Both the position numbers and the translations under genes were made by a program. The notes under the pieces were generated by a model. It had not been told where the DNA came from and did not search any database. It saw only the letters and a program-made list of their open reading frames with translations. From Gammaproteobacteria bacterium (lineage in GTDB: Bacteria > Pseudomonadota > Gammaproteobacteria > Arenicellales > Poriferihabitantaceae), in the NCBI GenBank assembly GCA_022822625.1, contig JAJEAV010000007.1, positions 1 to 45,269 on the forward strand: DNA of 45,269 bases, read 5' to 3'. How positions within the stretch are numbered: the stretch's first letter is position 1; each line of letters begins with the position of its first letter. Below, one piece after another: positions 16,855-26,298 of this stretch.

Positions 16855-17349
16855 TCAAGATGCCCGTCTCCTGATCTCTGCCTTGGACTCGGCAGCATGT
16901 TCTTCGATAAACCTTCTTGAATTGAAAAACAGGAATCGCATCACTTTGGGAATCACCCCAAGCGTGGTTGCCTCTTCCGTGAAAGTACCGATCGTTTCGC
17001 CTCCCTCTTGTCTGAATTCGGCAACATAACGACCCTCAAATCGACCATCGGAAGTAGATTTCAAGACCAATCTGTTGGGAGGTGATTGTTCGACGAGCCG
17101 AAACCGGATTGTCATTTTCGACCTTTCCAGTGTTTCGGTCCAGCTTTGCCCATCCTCCGAAATCTCCACACTGACCACATCCGAGCGCCAATTCGGTTGA
17201 TTCTCGAAATCCGTGTATATTTCCCAGACAGTATCGATTGGCGCATCAAACCTTGTCTCGACTGTACTTCGAGTGGTTGCCGGTATTAACAGGATAGCGA
17301 GTACTATGAGTCCGATTGGAAGAATAGCAATCAGTAAAGTCATATTCAT
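16855..17349 (-). CDS. SRPBCC-family lipid-binding-like protein with membrane anchor
   Basis: A 164-aa protein with one N-terminal hydrophobic segment (LLIAILPIGLIVLAILLIP) followed by an SRPBCC/START-like domain. Domain marks are RFDAPIDTVWEIYTDFENQPNW at the start, RFRLVEQSPPNRLVLKS in the middle, and the C-terminal helix RFLFFNSRRFIEEHA. Such domains bind hydrophobic ligands, and the ligand cannot be named. I chose ATG 17349 with AAGGGG as ribosome site; an in-frame start at 17448 would overlap the upstream gene and add a tail without homology. It follows the ornithine cyclodeaminase-like gene by 79 bases. Confidence 0.75.
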   Translation of the reverse strand: MNMTLLIAILPIGLIVLAILLIPATTRSTVETRFDAPIDTVWEIYTDFENQPNWRSDVVSVEISEDGQSWTETLERSKMTIRFRLVEQSPPNRLVLKSTSDGRFEGRYVAEFRQEGGETIGTFTEEATTLGVIPKVMRFLFFNSRRFIEEHAAESKAEIRRRAS

Positions 17350-17428
17350 CGGTGAACCCCTTGGAAATGTATTGTGTCTCGATTCTCCGATATTGAGCGT
17401 GATATCGTCCTCATTATTGGCATATTTG

Positions 17429-18376
17429 TCAATCCAACTGCAAACCAACGCCTAGCCTGCTGGCAGTTTCATATGCCAAGACTGAAAGAGCCAAATCACC
17501 AATTGCAACAGACCGGAAAACGAAGGCACACCGCTCTTGCTGATGTTTTCGGACTGGAGTCTTCCCGGACAGAAGGGAAAACAGGTCGCCGCTGATCAGG
17601 TTTTTGGGCAGCATGGGGTTGGCCATGACGACTTCCTGTTGGACATCATCGATAATGATGCGGTCAAATATTGCCAGGTCACTGGCCTTGAAAGGCTTGG
17701 CGCAATCGGTTGATGACAGGAAGACGCCGGGCTTCAACCAGTCTGGGTCGATAAACGGATCGATCGTATCGTTCAGTGTAAGGGAACTGATGATGATGTC
17801 GGCATCCAATATGGCTGGTTGGGGTTGCCTGAAGTCCTTCACCCCAAGCCCCAGAATTTCAGCTGCCTTACTCAACGCCAGTCTGTTGGGCTTTCCTCGC
17901 CCGTAAATAAATATTTGCTCAAGCGGAAACAGATCCACGAACAGGCTGAGGTGGCTCCTTGCCTGCACTCCTGCTCCAATAAAGGCCATCGTGCGACTCT
18001 CTGGACGGGCAAGTCGACGGGCAACCAGGGCACTGGCTCCAGCAGTACGGACCGCCGTTATCCAATTACCGTTCAATATCGCAACAGGAACTCCGGTTCG
18101 ACTGTCGAGCAATACAATGAGCCCATTGATCTGTGGAAAACCGTACCGTGGATTTTCAGGATTTAACACAATCGACTTGGCAACAAGGTAAGGCGGATCG
18201 GCAGCCGCTGACAGGGTTGACATCATATAGCGACCATCGCCCGGTTGAATAAGAGATTTTGGATTGCTCCAGACGACTCCTTCTGTCTGTCCAATAATCA
18301 TGAGCTCCATATACTCGATCACGCTTTGCGTTGTTATATCAAGCGACTGCAAAGTCGACTCATCAAGATAGAGCAT
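17429..18376 (-). CDS. ornithine cyclodeaminase/mu-crystallin family protein
   Basis: An NAD(P)-dependent enzyme of the ornithine cyclodeaminase/mu-crystallin fold, 315 aa. Conserved features are GDGRYMMSTLSAAAD with a nearby lysine (K67), the RTAGASALVARRLARP segment (110-125) and the nucleotide-binding FIGAGVQARSH (132-142). Family members include ornithine cyclodeaminase, ketimine reductases and 1-pyrroline-2-carboxylate reductase. Several substrates remain possible, and no neighbour points to one. It is divergent from the ABC exporter gene across about 270 bases. Confidence 0.85.
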   Translation of the reverse strand: MLYLDESTLQSLDITTQSVIEYMELMIIGQTEGVVWSNPKSLIQPGDGRYMMSTLSAAADPPYLVAKSIVLNPENPRYGFPQINGLIVLLDSRTGVPVAILNGNWITAVRTAGASALVARRLARPESRTMAFIGAGVQARSHLSLFVDLFPLEQIFIYGRGKPNRLALSKAAEILGLGVKDFRQPQPAILDADIIISSLTLNDTIDPFIDPDWLKPGVFLSSTDCAKPFKASDLAIFDRIIIDDVQQEVVMANPMLPKNLISGDLFSLLSGKTPVRKHQQERCAFVFRSVAIGDLALSVLAYETASRLGVGLQLD

Positions 18377-18648
18377 GGCCTGGCTTATGTATTAAATGAG
18401 GAAATGCACATATGGCAATCGACAATGGAATTGGATGTCGAAATATGGACGTCAAGTTATTGATTTTTTGACATATAACTCATTGGTTCTGCAATTTGCA
18501 GCCCTGAAATACTATCAAGGAGCAGTTGTCAATTTTTCCTGATATCAGTCATTGAGAAAAACTGTCCCAGCATGGTAATTGTAAAGCTCTTTGCATCATT
18601 ATCGGTATATGCCTGATTCAGTCCTGAAGTATGGCCCTTATGCAGTAA

Positions 18649-20577
18649 TTGAATCTGTCGCGGTATAGAATTAACTGGACATTTTTATTAAAACAAATCG
18701 AAAATATTATCACCGTGCAGATTTTTGAGCCGCTTTACCGCTGGTTTGAGCAATTTAGAACCCCATTCCCAGAAGATCTTCCAGAGAAGCCTCCCCATAC
18801 ACTTCTCGGGTTCATCTTTCACTACGCACGGCCATTTTGGCCATTGATCCTGACCGGATCGATTCTCTCGACAGTGATTGCGCTGACAGAGGTCTATCTG
18901 TTTGCATTTATGGGTAGTCTTGTCGACTGGCTAACCATTGCCGATCGGGCTACTTTCTGGGAAAGTCACAGCACTAGGCTGATCCTGATCTCCTTGTTGA
19001 TCATGGTGTTATTGCCTCTACTCAAAATCATCTATGAGTCACTGCTGCATCAGGGAATTCTGGGAAATTTTGCAATGCGCACCCGCTGGGAGATTCACCG
19101 CTATCTCCTCAGGCAAAGTGTTGGCTTTTTTCAGAGTGATTTCGCCGGCAGAATTGCCGCCAAAATGATGCAGACTTCCCTGGGAGTCAGGGATACAGTC
19201 GTTAACCTGACCGAGGTTTCGCTCTATATCGCGGTGTATTTTGGCGGGGCAGTGATTCTGTTCGCGCAAAGCGACCTGCGATTGACCCTGCCACTGCTCA
19301 TATGGGTAGTTTCATTCGTCGTGCTCCTCTACATTTATCTGGGCCGGATGCGGATAGCCTCATACGAACAGGCAGAAGCTCGCTCAATGGTCACAGGTCG
19401 GGTGGTTGACAGTTATACCAACATCACCACAGTAAAGATGTTTGCTCATGCGAACCATGAAGACAGGTATGCCCGTGAAGGCATGGAGATTTTTCTGGTT
19501 CCCGTCTATGAACAGATGCGGCTGTCCAGTTCACTGTCGATTGCCGTCACCTTCCTGAATGCAGCCTTGATTTTCAGTGTCGGGTCCACCTCTGTCTGGC
19601 TTTGGTATATTGATGCAGTCAGTGCAGGAGTGATCGCGTTCGCCATCGGGTTGGTCCTACGTATCCAGGGAATGTCTCAATGGATAATGTGGGAGATCTG
19701 GCTGCTCTTTGAAAACATTGGAGTGGTTCAGGATGGAATTGAAACCATCTCCAGGGACATATCAATCACGAATATACCTGATAGTAAAGAACTGATAGTC
19801 ACGTCTGGGTCAATTCGATTCAGGAACGTAAGCTTCAATTACGGCAGGGATGATGCTGTCGGTGGCGTTGTCGAAAAACTGAACCTTGACATTCACGGTA
19901 GAGAAAAAATCGGAATTGTCGGGCGTTCGGGGGCAGGAAAATCCACCCTGGTTAACCTGATGCTGCGCTTCTATGATCTGAGAGAAGGGAACATCTGTAT
20001 AGACGGCCAGGACATCAGTCATGTCCATCAGGAAAACCTTCGCCAACATATCGGAATGGTAACTCAGGACACTTCGCTCCTGCATCGCTCGGTGCTGGAA
20101 AACATCCGTTATGGGCAGGAAGAAACTCCTTTCGAATCAGTTGTAACTGCCGCACAAAGAGCACGCGCCCATGACTTTATTCTGGAGCTCGAGGATAGTC
20201 AGGGTCGAACAGGGTACGAAGCCCATGTCGGTGAGCGAGGGGTCAAACTCTCGGGAGGGCAACGTCAACGAATTGCAATAGCCCGAGTACTCCTGAAAAA
20301 CGCCCCCATACTGATACTTGATGAAGCCACCAGCGCGCTTGATTCGGAAGTGGAAGCTGCAATCCAGGAATCCCTGTATGAACTCATGGAGAACAAGACT
20401 GTAATCGCTATCGCCCACCGGTTATCGACAATCATGCAAATGGACCGCCTGATTATCATGGACAGAGGAGAAATTGTTGAACAGGGCAACCACCGAGAGT
20501 TGCTTGCCACAAATGGTCTTTATTCGACACTGTGGCAACGACAGTCAGGGGGATTCATCGCTCAATCCGTCAATTAA
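18649..20577 (+). CDS. ABC exporter, fused membrane and ATPase domains
   Basis: A 642-aa half-transporter. The N-terminal membrane domain (roughly 55-350) has six predicted hydrophobic helices. The ATPase domain has Walker A GRSGAGKST (425-433), signature LSGGQRQR (534-541) and Walker B ILILDEATSALD (554-565), with the H-loop in AIAHRLST. This is the MsbA/multidrug type that works as a dimer, and the cargo is not predictable. The start is a TTG at 18649; GTG at 18715 is an alternative. The 272 bases upstream are AT-rich and may hold promoters for both divergent genes, but I see no clean hexamer pair. Confidence 0.87.
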   Translation: MNLSRYRINWTFLLKQIENIITVQIFEPLYRWFEQFRTPFPEDLPEKPPHTLLGFIFHYARPFWPLILTGSILSTVIALTEVYLFAFMGSLVDWLTIADRATFWESHSTRLILISLLIMVLLPLLKIIYESLLHQGILGNFAMRTRWEIHRYLLRQSVGFFQSDFAGRIAAKMMQTSLGVRDTVVNLTEVSLYIAVYFGGAVILFAQSDLRLTLPLLIWVVSFVVLLYIYLGRMRIASYEQAEARSMVTGRVVDSYTNITTVKMFAHANHEDRYAREGMEIFLVPVYEQMRLSSSLSIAVTFLNAALIFSVGSTSVWLWYIDAVSAGVIAFAIGLVLRIQGMSQWIMWEIWLLFENIGVVQDGIETISRDISITNIPDSKELIVTSGSIRFRNVSFNYGRDDAVGGVVEKLNLDIHGREKIGIVGRSGAGKSTLVNLMLRFYDLREGNICIDGQDISHVHQENLRQHIGMVTQDTSLLHRSVLENIRYGQEETPFESVVTAAQRARAHDFILELEDSQGRTGYEAHVGERGVKLSGGQRQRIAIARVLLKNAPILILDEATSALDSEVEAAIQESLYELMENKTVIAIAHRLSTIMQMDRLIIMDRGEIVEQGNHRELLATNGLYSTLWQRQSGGFIAQSVN

Positions 20578-20638
20578 ATTTGGAGGTAGCAGAAAATCTC
20601 ATCCCCCGGGAATTCGAGAGTGGCTTTATGCGTTCCCA

Positions 20639-21229
20639 TCAGATCATCGACAGTAACTGGCTGATGCTGGCTACCTGATGATGTGTGTATTCGGGCCACT
20701 GATAGACCTCTGATGAGTCAAAATGTACAGTTGTAACCCCAGCATCAAATCCTGCCTTGAGATCATGTAGATAATCTCCAACAACAAGTGTTGATTCGAC
20801 ATTGGCACCCCACATCTCCATCAAGTACAACACGCCTGCAGGGTCGGGCTTCGGCTTGCAGGTTTCTCGCCCAATAACGGCCCAGCTCTCAAAGAAAACA
20901 TCCAGTCCAGATGCCTGTAGTGTCTTATGGGCAACCTGTTCATCGTTGCGGGTCAATATCCCTACTTTGCAACCACGATTGATCAATCTACCGAGAAGGG
21001 TTTCAATATCAGGCTGGGAGCATGCCTGATTGGCCAGATCGGTTTCTATTTTGGCAAGTTTGCGTTTGGTGTCGATTGCCTGCCCATGGCTCATATTCGC
21101 TATAGCTTCCAGAATCGAATGCCCTTCTTTAATTCCCAGTTTCTTCCGTATCACATCAAAATCATGTACGGGCATTGTCAATGTGCCATCCATGTCGAAA
21201 ATCCAGTGGGTATAGTTCTGTAGAATCAT
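20639..21229 (-). CDS. HAD-superfamily phosphatase
   Basis: A 196-aa HAD-IA hydrolase. Motif I is FDMDGTL with the nucleophile aspartate, motif II is the threonine of GILTRND, motif III is the lysine of CKPKPDP and motif IV is VVGDYLHD. A small helical cap lies between motifs I and II, as in phosphoglycolate phosphatase-like enzymes. The substrate is not identifiable. It is convergent with the ABC exporter and 55 bases downstream of the transhydrogenase gene on the same strand, so the two may be co-transcribed. Confidence 0.85.
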   Translation of the reverse strand: MILQNYTHWIFDMDGTLTMPVHDFDVIRKKLGIKEGHSILEAIANMSHGQAIDTKRKLAKIETDLANQACSQPDIETLLGRLINRGCKVGILTRNDEQVAHKTLQASGLDVFFESWAVIGRETCKPKPDPAGVLYLMEMWGANVESTLVVGDYLHDLKAGFDAGVTTVHFDSSEVYQWPEYTHHQVASISQLLSMI

Positions 21230-21284
21230 TTTTGCTTCGATGTAATGACTGGCCTGTAATCAGAAGACCAGAACTTGGCGAAAA

Positions 21285-22589
21285 TCACCAATAGGTCAAC
21301 GCTTCATGGTAAATGCTTTCCATGTCCTGCCTGTTGGCAACCCTTGGGGCATTGTTGATAGCCCGGACTTGCCGAATGGATGACTCGGCAAGACTTGTTA
21401 TGGATTCTTGATTGAAACCAAGTTCCCGTATGCCGTTCGGCATTCCAGTTGCCTTCATGAGTTCAATGATTCGTCCGGACACGACTTCACCGGCATCTTC
21501 ACCAGCGGCATCCAGATGTGTTGCCCCGAGAAATCCTGCCGCCTCAATATGTCTTTGTGGTGCCGCCCCGCCAAGATATCGGAAAACAGCTGGCGCATTG
21601 ACTACGACACTGATGCCATGTGGAATGAATGGCGAGTCAACCCGATATCCATCTGTAGTAATATCATCCATAAGATGAGTGATGCCGTAGGACATGGCAT
21701 GGGGAAGATGTGTGCCGGAATTTCCAAAACCCATTCCCGCGAGAGATGCTCCAAACATCAAGGAATCACGCGCTTCCTTGTCATCCGCATCCGCCACTCC
21801 CCTTACAAGATACTTTCCAGCAATTTCCAGAGCCTTTCTGGCAGCCATATCACTCCAGGGATTCGATCCCTGAAGCATGGTTCGGGCAATGGGGTTATCA
21901 ATATTCGGCCACCGTGTATATGCTTTTGCCGTGTAGCACTCAATAGCATGACACAGCAAGTCAAAACCAGTAGATGCAACTGCATTGCCAGGGAGAGTAT
22001 CACATACAGTTGGGTCCACCAGTGCTTCCTGTGGTAATAAATGTGGACTTCCTATAACGAATTTTGTATTGAGACCATTGATCCTGATAACACTAACACT
22101 GGTGCACTCAGAACCGGTTCCTGATGTGGTTGGGCAAGCCAGGTGAGGCAACAATGGACCGGGAACCGGTTTCCCTGCACCAGTTGGAGGACCAAAATAA
22201 TCCATGAACCCGGCCGGATACAAGGCGTAAACCATCGCTGCCTTGGCAGTATCAATGACTGACCCTCCCCCAACCGAAACTACTCCGTCAAATCGACCAC
22301 CACGAAGAAATCTGGCCGCTCTCATGATCGTTGCTTCATCTGGTTCTATACGAATATCCGAAAAGACCGTAATTCCAATTGCCCGGGATTTCAGAGACTC
22401 CTGTACCGTATCTACATAGGGGCCTTTCTCCAGTTGTGGATCAGTAAACAAGGCAACCGTTTTCATGCCGTTCGATTCGGCTCTGGCCCCTGCTTCCCTC
22501 AACGTACCGCGACCAAATGTGTATTTCGGCATGGCAACAGTAAACGACTGTGCGCCTCCTTCGATCAAATCAAAATGCTGACAATTCAC
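21285..22589 (-). CDS. hydroxyacid-oxoacid transhydrogenase (iron-type alcohol dehydrogenase)
   Basis: A 434-aa group III iron-containing alcohol dehydrogenase that resembles the ADHFE1/HOT branch, which oxidises 4-hydroxybutyrate while reducing 2-oxoglutarate. SVGGGSVIDTAKAA binds the dinucleotide, CPTTSGTGSECT is the conserved central motif, and metal ligands lie in STGFDLLCHAIE and the histidines of SGTHLPHAMSY and FIPHGISV. The KYTFGRGTLREAGARA opening and MDYFGPPTGAGKP segment support HOT over simple alcohol dehydrogenases. Subfamily assignment is from memory of the family. Confidence 0.82.
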   Translation of the reverse strand: MNCQHFDLIEGGAQSFTVAMPKYTFGRGTLREAGARAESNGMKTVALFTDPQLEKGPYVDTVQESLKSRAIGITVFSDIRIEPDEATIMRAARFLRGGRFDGVVSVGGGSVIDTAKAAMVYALYPAGFMDYFGPPTGAGKPVPGPLLPHLACPTTSGTGSECTSVSVIRINGLNTKFVIGSPHLLPQEALVDPTVCDTLPGNAVASTGFDLLCHAIECYTAKAYTRWPNIDNPIARTMLQGSNPWSDMAARKALEIAGKYLVRGVADADDKEARDSLMFGASLAGMGFGNSGTHLPHAMSYGITHLMDDITTDGYRVDSPFIPHGISVVVNAPAVFRYLGGAAPQRHIEAAGFLGATHLDAAGEDAGEVVSGRIIELMKATGMPNGIRELGFNQESITSLAESSIRQVRAINNAPRVANRQDMESIYHEALTYW

Positions 22590-22976
22590 GATCTATTCAA
22601 TAACGGTTAAGTGGGAAGAAGCCCGGAATATACACCATAATAAAGATGTATGGTTGACAATTCCAGTCAGGGGAAGCCAGGTCAGTCGTGATATACATAT
22701 ACAGCCCTGTTCACGCTCCAGTCGAAAAACAGCATGTTCTTCGTCTGCCACATGGTCCCCAGAAAATATCAGTCCGATCCGGAGCATGTCCTGTTCCACA
22801 TACTTGCCCATCGCTGTTTCAGCCCTTTGCATGATGAACACATGGTTAAGTGCCTGGAACCATGTACATGGATTTCATGAAATCCAAGACAGACGGATTT
22901 ATACACTAAAATATCGATTGACCACATGGACATTTCTCCAGGGATAATTTTCTACCCTTAGCAAACAGTACTTGAT
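22590..22976. other. divergent intergenic region before thrC
   Basis: 387 bases between the transhydrogenase and thrC, which are divergent. An open frame on the minus strand (GTG 22841 to 22593) begins with coding-like sequence (GKYVEQDMLRIGLIF) but matches no family I know and turns hydrophobic and cysteine-rich without pattern. It may be a gene remnant. No clear promoter stands out. Confidence 0.3.
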
Positions 22977-24386
22977 TTGGAATACATCAGCACACGGGGA
23001 CAAGCTCCGACACTTAATTTTGAACAGGCGACACTCAATGGACTGGCCGATGATGGTGGATTGTATCTGCCCACTTCCTGGCCCGCCCTCAGTCAGGGCG
23101 AAATACGTGGATTGCAGGGCAAGTCTTACCCAGAGCTTGCTTTTTCAATCATCCAGCATTTCACCTGCGATTGTGTCCCTGATGACACCCTGAAGGAGCT
23201 GGTACATGATGCATGTGCTGGATTTCGACACGATGCAGTAGCACCGATCAAGCAACTGGACGATCAGTTGTTTCTGATGGAACTGTTTCACGGACCTACT
23301 CTGGCCTTCAAGGATTATGCCCTGCAAATTCTGGGGCAACTGTTCCAGTATTTTCTGTCAAGAAGGGGGCATGCCTGCACGATCATCGGGGCAACTTCAG
23401 GGGATACCGGTTCTGCTGCCATTGCTGGCCTGAAAGGCCTGTCGTCAGTCGAGTTGTTCATGCTGCATCCACACAATCGAGTTTCGGACGTGCAACGACG
23501 CCAGATGACGACTGTGCTTGCTGACAATATTCACAATATTGCTGTCGATGGCACATTCGATGATTGTCAGAATATGGTCAAGTCACTGTTCAGTGATCTT
23601 GACTTCAAGAACAAATACGCACTCTCAGCAGTCAATTCAATCAACTGGGCCCGGATTGCTGCACAGGTGGTTTATTACTTTCGTGCCGCAATCGCTCTGG
23701 GAGCACCAGAACGAGAGATCAGTTTTTCGGTGCCAACCGGCAATTTTGGCAATGTATTGGCTGGTTATGTGGCCAAGCAAATGGGCTTGCCCATAAGGAA
23801 ATTGATAATTGGTTCAAACCGGAACGATATTCTTACCCGATTTTTTGAATCGGGGAGCATGGAAAGGAGAGATGTCCAAACGACTCTCTCACCGAGCATG
23901 GATATTGGCATTTCCAGCAATTTCGAGCGGTATCTGTTCGAACTGGTCAATCATGATTCAGATCGACTTCATGGACTCATGCGGGAGTTTCAGGAAGAAG
24001 GCAGGTTTAATGTCGGTCGGGATATGCTAAATCGTGCCCGACAAGACTTCAGCGCCTATCGTTTAACGGATGAAGACACCAGAAAAGACATCAAGACAAC
24101 TTATGAGGCCACAGGCGAAACCATTGACCCACACTCCATCATAGGTGTATCAGCGGCCAGGAAAGAGGGGTTTGAGGAAGTACCTATAGTGGTATTAGCG
24201 ACCGCTCATCCAGCCAAATTTCCTGATGCAATCGAGTCAGCCTTGGGACGCAAGCCATTTCTTCCAGATGAACTTTCGGAAATTCTAACTCTTGAGGAAC
24301 GATGCAGGAACCTGCCAAACGATGTCTCTACCCTCATGAAATTCGTTGAATCCAGTTTGGCATCCGACAACTATCCAAAAAGATGA
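22977..24386 (+). CDS. thrC: threonine synthase
   Basis: A PLP enzyme converting O-phosphohomoserine to threonine. The N-terminus MEYISTRGQAPTLNFEQA is characteristic of the longer ThrC form of proteobacteria, and the PLP lysine is K112 in GPTLAFKDYALQ. GATSGDTGSAAIAGL is the phosphate-binding loop, and FSVPTGNFGNVLAGY the second one. The 469-aa length is normal. The start is a TTG at 22977, chosen because the homology begins exactly there. Asd at the window start feeds the same pathway, but the genes are not linked. Confidence 0.95.
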   Translation: MEYISTRGQAPTLNFEQATLNGLADDGGLYLPTSWPALSQGEIRGLQGKSYPELAFSIIQHFTCDCVPDDTLKELVHDACAGFRHDAVAPIKQLDDQLFLMELFHGPTLAFKDYALQILGQLFQYFLSRRGHACTIIGATSGDTGSAAIAGLKGLSSVELFMLHPHNRVSDVQRRQMTTVLADNIHNIAVDGTFDDCQNMVKSLFSDLDFKNKYALSAVNSINWARIAAQVVYYFRAAIALGAPEREISFSVPTGNFGNVLAGYVAKQMGLPIRKLIIGSNRNDILTRFFESGSMERRDVQTTLSPSMDIGISSNFERYLFELVNHDSDRLHGLMREFQEEGRFNVGRDMLNRARQDFSAYRLTDEDTRKDIKTTYEATGETIDPHSIIGVSAARKEGFEEVPIVVLATAHPAKFPDAIESALGRKPFLPDELSEILTLEERCRNLPNDVSTLMKFVESSLASDNYPKR

Positions 24387-24577
24387 AATGTTCCTCTTGC
24401 CGTGTATACGGGAACATCAGTTATGCATACTGCAAACCCGAGTTCTGCCCCGAAGCGCAACCCACTCTCCCCGAGATGAAAACCTGTCTTCCAATCAAGG
24501 AGCGAACCCTATATGCAACACTCTTGGAAGATTGACCATCTCTGACATGCCTTCCAGGCATCTCGACACGAATCTCC

Positions 24578-24881
24578 ATCAGGTTACGCTACACGCCGGA
24601 TGGAGGATATCGGAAAGTCGAATGCGAGCTGCACGGAAAATGGGCCGTTGTTTCCATTACCGATAACAGGCCGGATTTGCACGAAACCGACATTGAACGC
24701 ATCTTCGAGCCATTTTTCAGGGCGACAAGGCGAAGGATACATCGTCCGGTCACTATGGGATCAGACTTGCCCTATCGAAAACAATTGCCGACCTTCATGG
24801 CGGTCAGATCAATGTCGAAAACCTACCCTCCGGGGACTTCGCATAACCATCAAAACCTCTGTTTCAACAGCCAGAGACTGA
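24578..24881 (+). pseudogene. remnant of a histidine kinase C-terminal domain
   Basis: Piecing three frames together gives a HATPase_c tail. RLRYTPDGGYRKVECELHG and WAVVSITDNRPDLHETDIE (N/G1 boxes; usual DNGPGI reads DNRPDL) run into RIFEPFFRA (F box). A frameshift near 24722 follows, then DKAKDTSSGHYGIRLALSKT (G2 box) and IADLHGGQINVENLPSG. Another shift near 24838 leads to GLRITIKTSVSTARD and a stop at 24879-24881. The sensor, HAMP and phosphoacceptor parts are missing. Two frameshifts and the altered G1 box show it is dead. No partner response regulator is nearby. Confidence 0.75.
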
Positions 24882-24901
24882 CAAGCGGCGACAAGTGGTC
24901 A

Positions 24902-25519
24902 TCAATCACGCTTGACCAGCTTCTTTCCGGTAATCATTGCAATGACAAGGTTCTCGCGCTTCCACACCCTGTAAAAAAACAGGATGCTGATATGCATGAC
25001 AAACAACACCAGAACTGCTTTCGCACCATAATTGTGAAACCGGGTTGCCATGCGGTTTGTTTCGGATGAAACCCAGGTGGCTAACGGACCTTCAAAAAAC
25101 AATCCGTCATCAACAGACATTAAACCGGTTGTGAATTGCCAAGCCAAACAGAGCAAAATGGCAATCGTCGCCCAGCCACCCATTGGAGAGTGCCCAAAAC
25201 AGCCACTCGGGCGTCTTTCAAACAGATCTCCAAGATAACCAATCATTGTTCGAGGTCCCGATACCAGAGCAGAAAAGCGGACTGGATACGGGCCCATGAA
25301 CCCAAGGATAACTCGAATCAGTAACAGTCCACCAGTGCAATATCCAGCATAAAAATGCCATTGCATAACCGAAAAGGTGCGAAATTCCCCCAATAGCCAG
25401 CCCGATATCACCGAAAGAGCCAATAACCAATGCCAAGCCCGGATCAGAATCCCCCAAACATGCTCATGGGTATAACCCTCGGGCACCACATTCATGTTGA
25501 TTCTCGAAAGACTTCCCAT
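24902..25519 (-). CDS. cytochrome b561-type membrane protein
   Basis: A 205-aa integral membrane protein with four hydrophobic helices typical of the bacterial cytochrome b/b6 (b561) domain that binds two haems. Likely haem-ligand histidines lie in RAWHWLLAL, MQWHFYAGYC and the C-terminal FVMHISILFFY region. It is followed upstream on the same strand by a cytochrome c' gene after a gap of 124 bases, a common pairing. The start may be M9 (25495) instead of 25519. The electron donor is unknown. Confidence 0.85.
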   Translation of the reverse strand: MGSLSRINMNVVPEGYTHEHVWGILIRAWHWLLALSVISGWLLGEFRTFSVMQWHFYAGYCTGGLLLIRVILGFMGPYPVRFSALVSGPRTMIGYLGDLFERRPSGCFGHSPMGGWATIAILLCLAWQFTTGLMSVDDGLFFEGPLATWVSSETNRMATRFHNYGAKAVLVLFVMHISILFFYRVWKRENLVIAMITGKKLVKRD

Positions 25520-25643
25520 GAAGGGCAGGGGTACTTCAGAAAATCGAGCGGGAAAAGCCGACCCCTGTCAGAATTTCGGTTGCCGACCATTTCAGACACT
25601 AACAGCCTAAAACAAGGATTCTCCAATAATGTCCTGTCGATTG

Positions 25644-26114
25644 CTATTCGGTACGGTAGCTGTCGTGACAGCCCTTGCAACTCTTGCCAAGGTCACCGAT
25701 GGCCGATCGAAACGCATTCAATCCACCACCGGCAGATTCAGCGATTTGGGTGACAGCACTGGCATACGCCTTTTCAGCCTCTTCTGCGCCATCGGTATCA
25801 AGCCACCATTCGGGAAGTGTCCTGCTAAAATCCGGATAAGCCTCATAGTCTGATTCTTCAGGCCACATGCCACGATCAGTGGTATCCAGCTCGGCTTTCA
25901 GACTGTTTGCGAGAGCGCCTGCCCAATCAGCATCATACTCAATATCTCCCTTGGCCATCCCGAATAAAGGACCGGCATACCATGAACGCAATATCATTAC
26001 AGCATGTCTGGCTTGAATCGCTTTTTTGACCGGGTCTCTTTCAGCAGTATGTGCGATCGTGCCGGAAGCGATGGCCATCGCCATGGCCATCAGTAGTAAT
26101 AGGATTTTCTTCAT
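25644..26114 (-). CDS. periplasmic cytochrome c'
   Basis: A 156-aa c-type cytochrome with a signal peptide (MKKILLLLMAMAMAIASGTIAHTAE, cut near AHTAE). The haem motif CKGCH is at residues 146-150, at the C-terminal end as in the four-helix-bundle cytochromes c'. HAVMILRSWYAGPLFGMAKG is the N-terminal helix with a residue close to the haem. Cytochromes c' bind NO and can protect against it. Adjacent to the cytochrome b561 gene on the same strand, which could reduce it. Confidence 0.9.
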   Translation of the reverse strand: MKKILLLLMAMAMAIASGTIAHTAERDPVKKAIQARHAVMILRSWYAGPLFGMAKGDIEYDADWAGALANSLKAELDTTDRGMWPEESDYEAYPDFSRTLPEWWLDTDGAEEAEKAYASAVTQIAESAGGGLNAFRSAIGDLGKSCKGCHDSYRTE

Positions 26115-26298
26115 CTTTCAGCCCCGTTGTTCTGTTTGATTCCAGATGTAGCGATTAAGCCAGTCACCGCCAGTTATTCACCGCATCCAATTCATTCTCA
26201 AGTACATTATAAGAGACTTTGGTATGGCAGTGCACCCACGAAAAACCCTGAGAGTGAAGTCTGCGTCTACATTGAGGCAGACATCAGACGAAACGATT

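Noticed and set aside
22593..22841. Minus-strand frame upstream of the transhydrogenase gene
   Set aside because: The first 50 residues look coding, but no family is recognised and the tail is patternless. Mentioned only as a possible remnant.
24388..24416. ATGTTCC...GGAACAT inverted repeat after thrC
   Set aside because: Seven-base arms over a long loop without a T-run; plausible by chance in this length.
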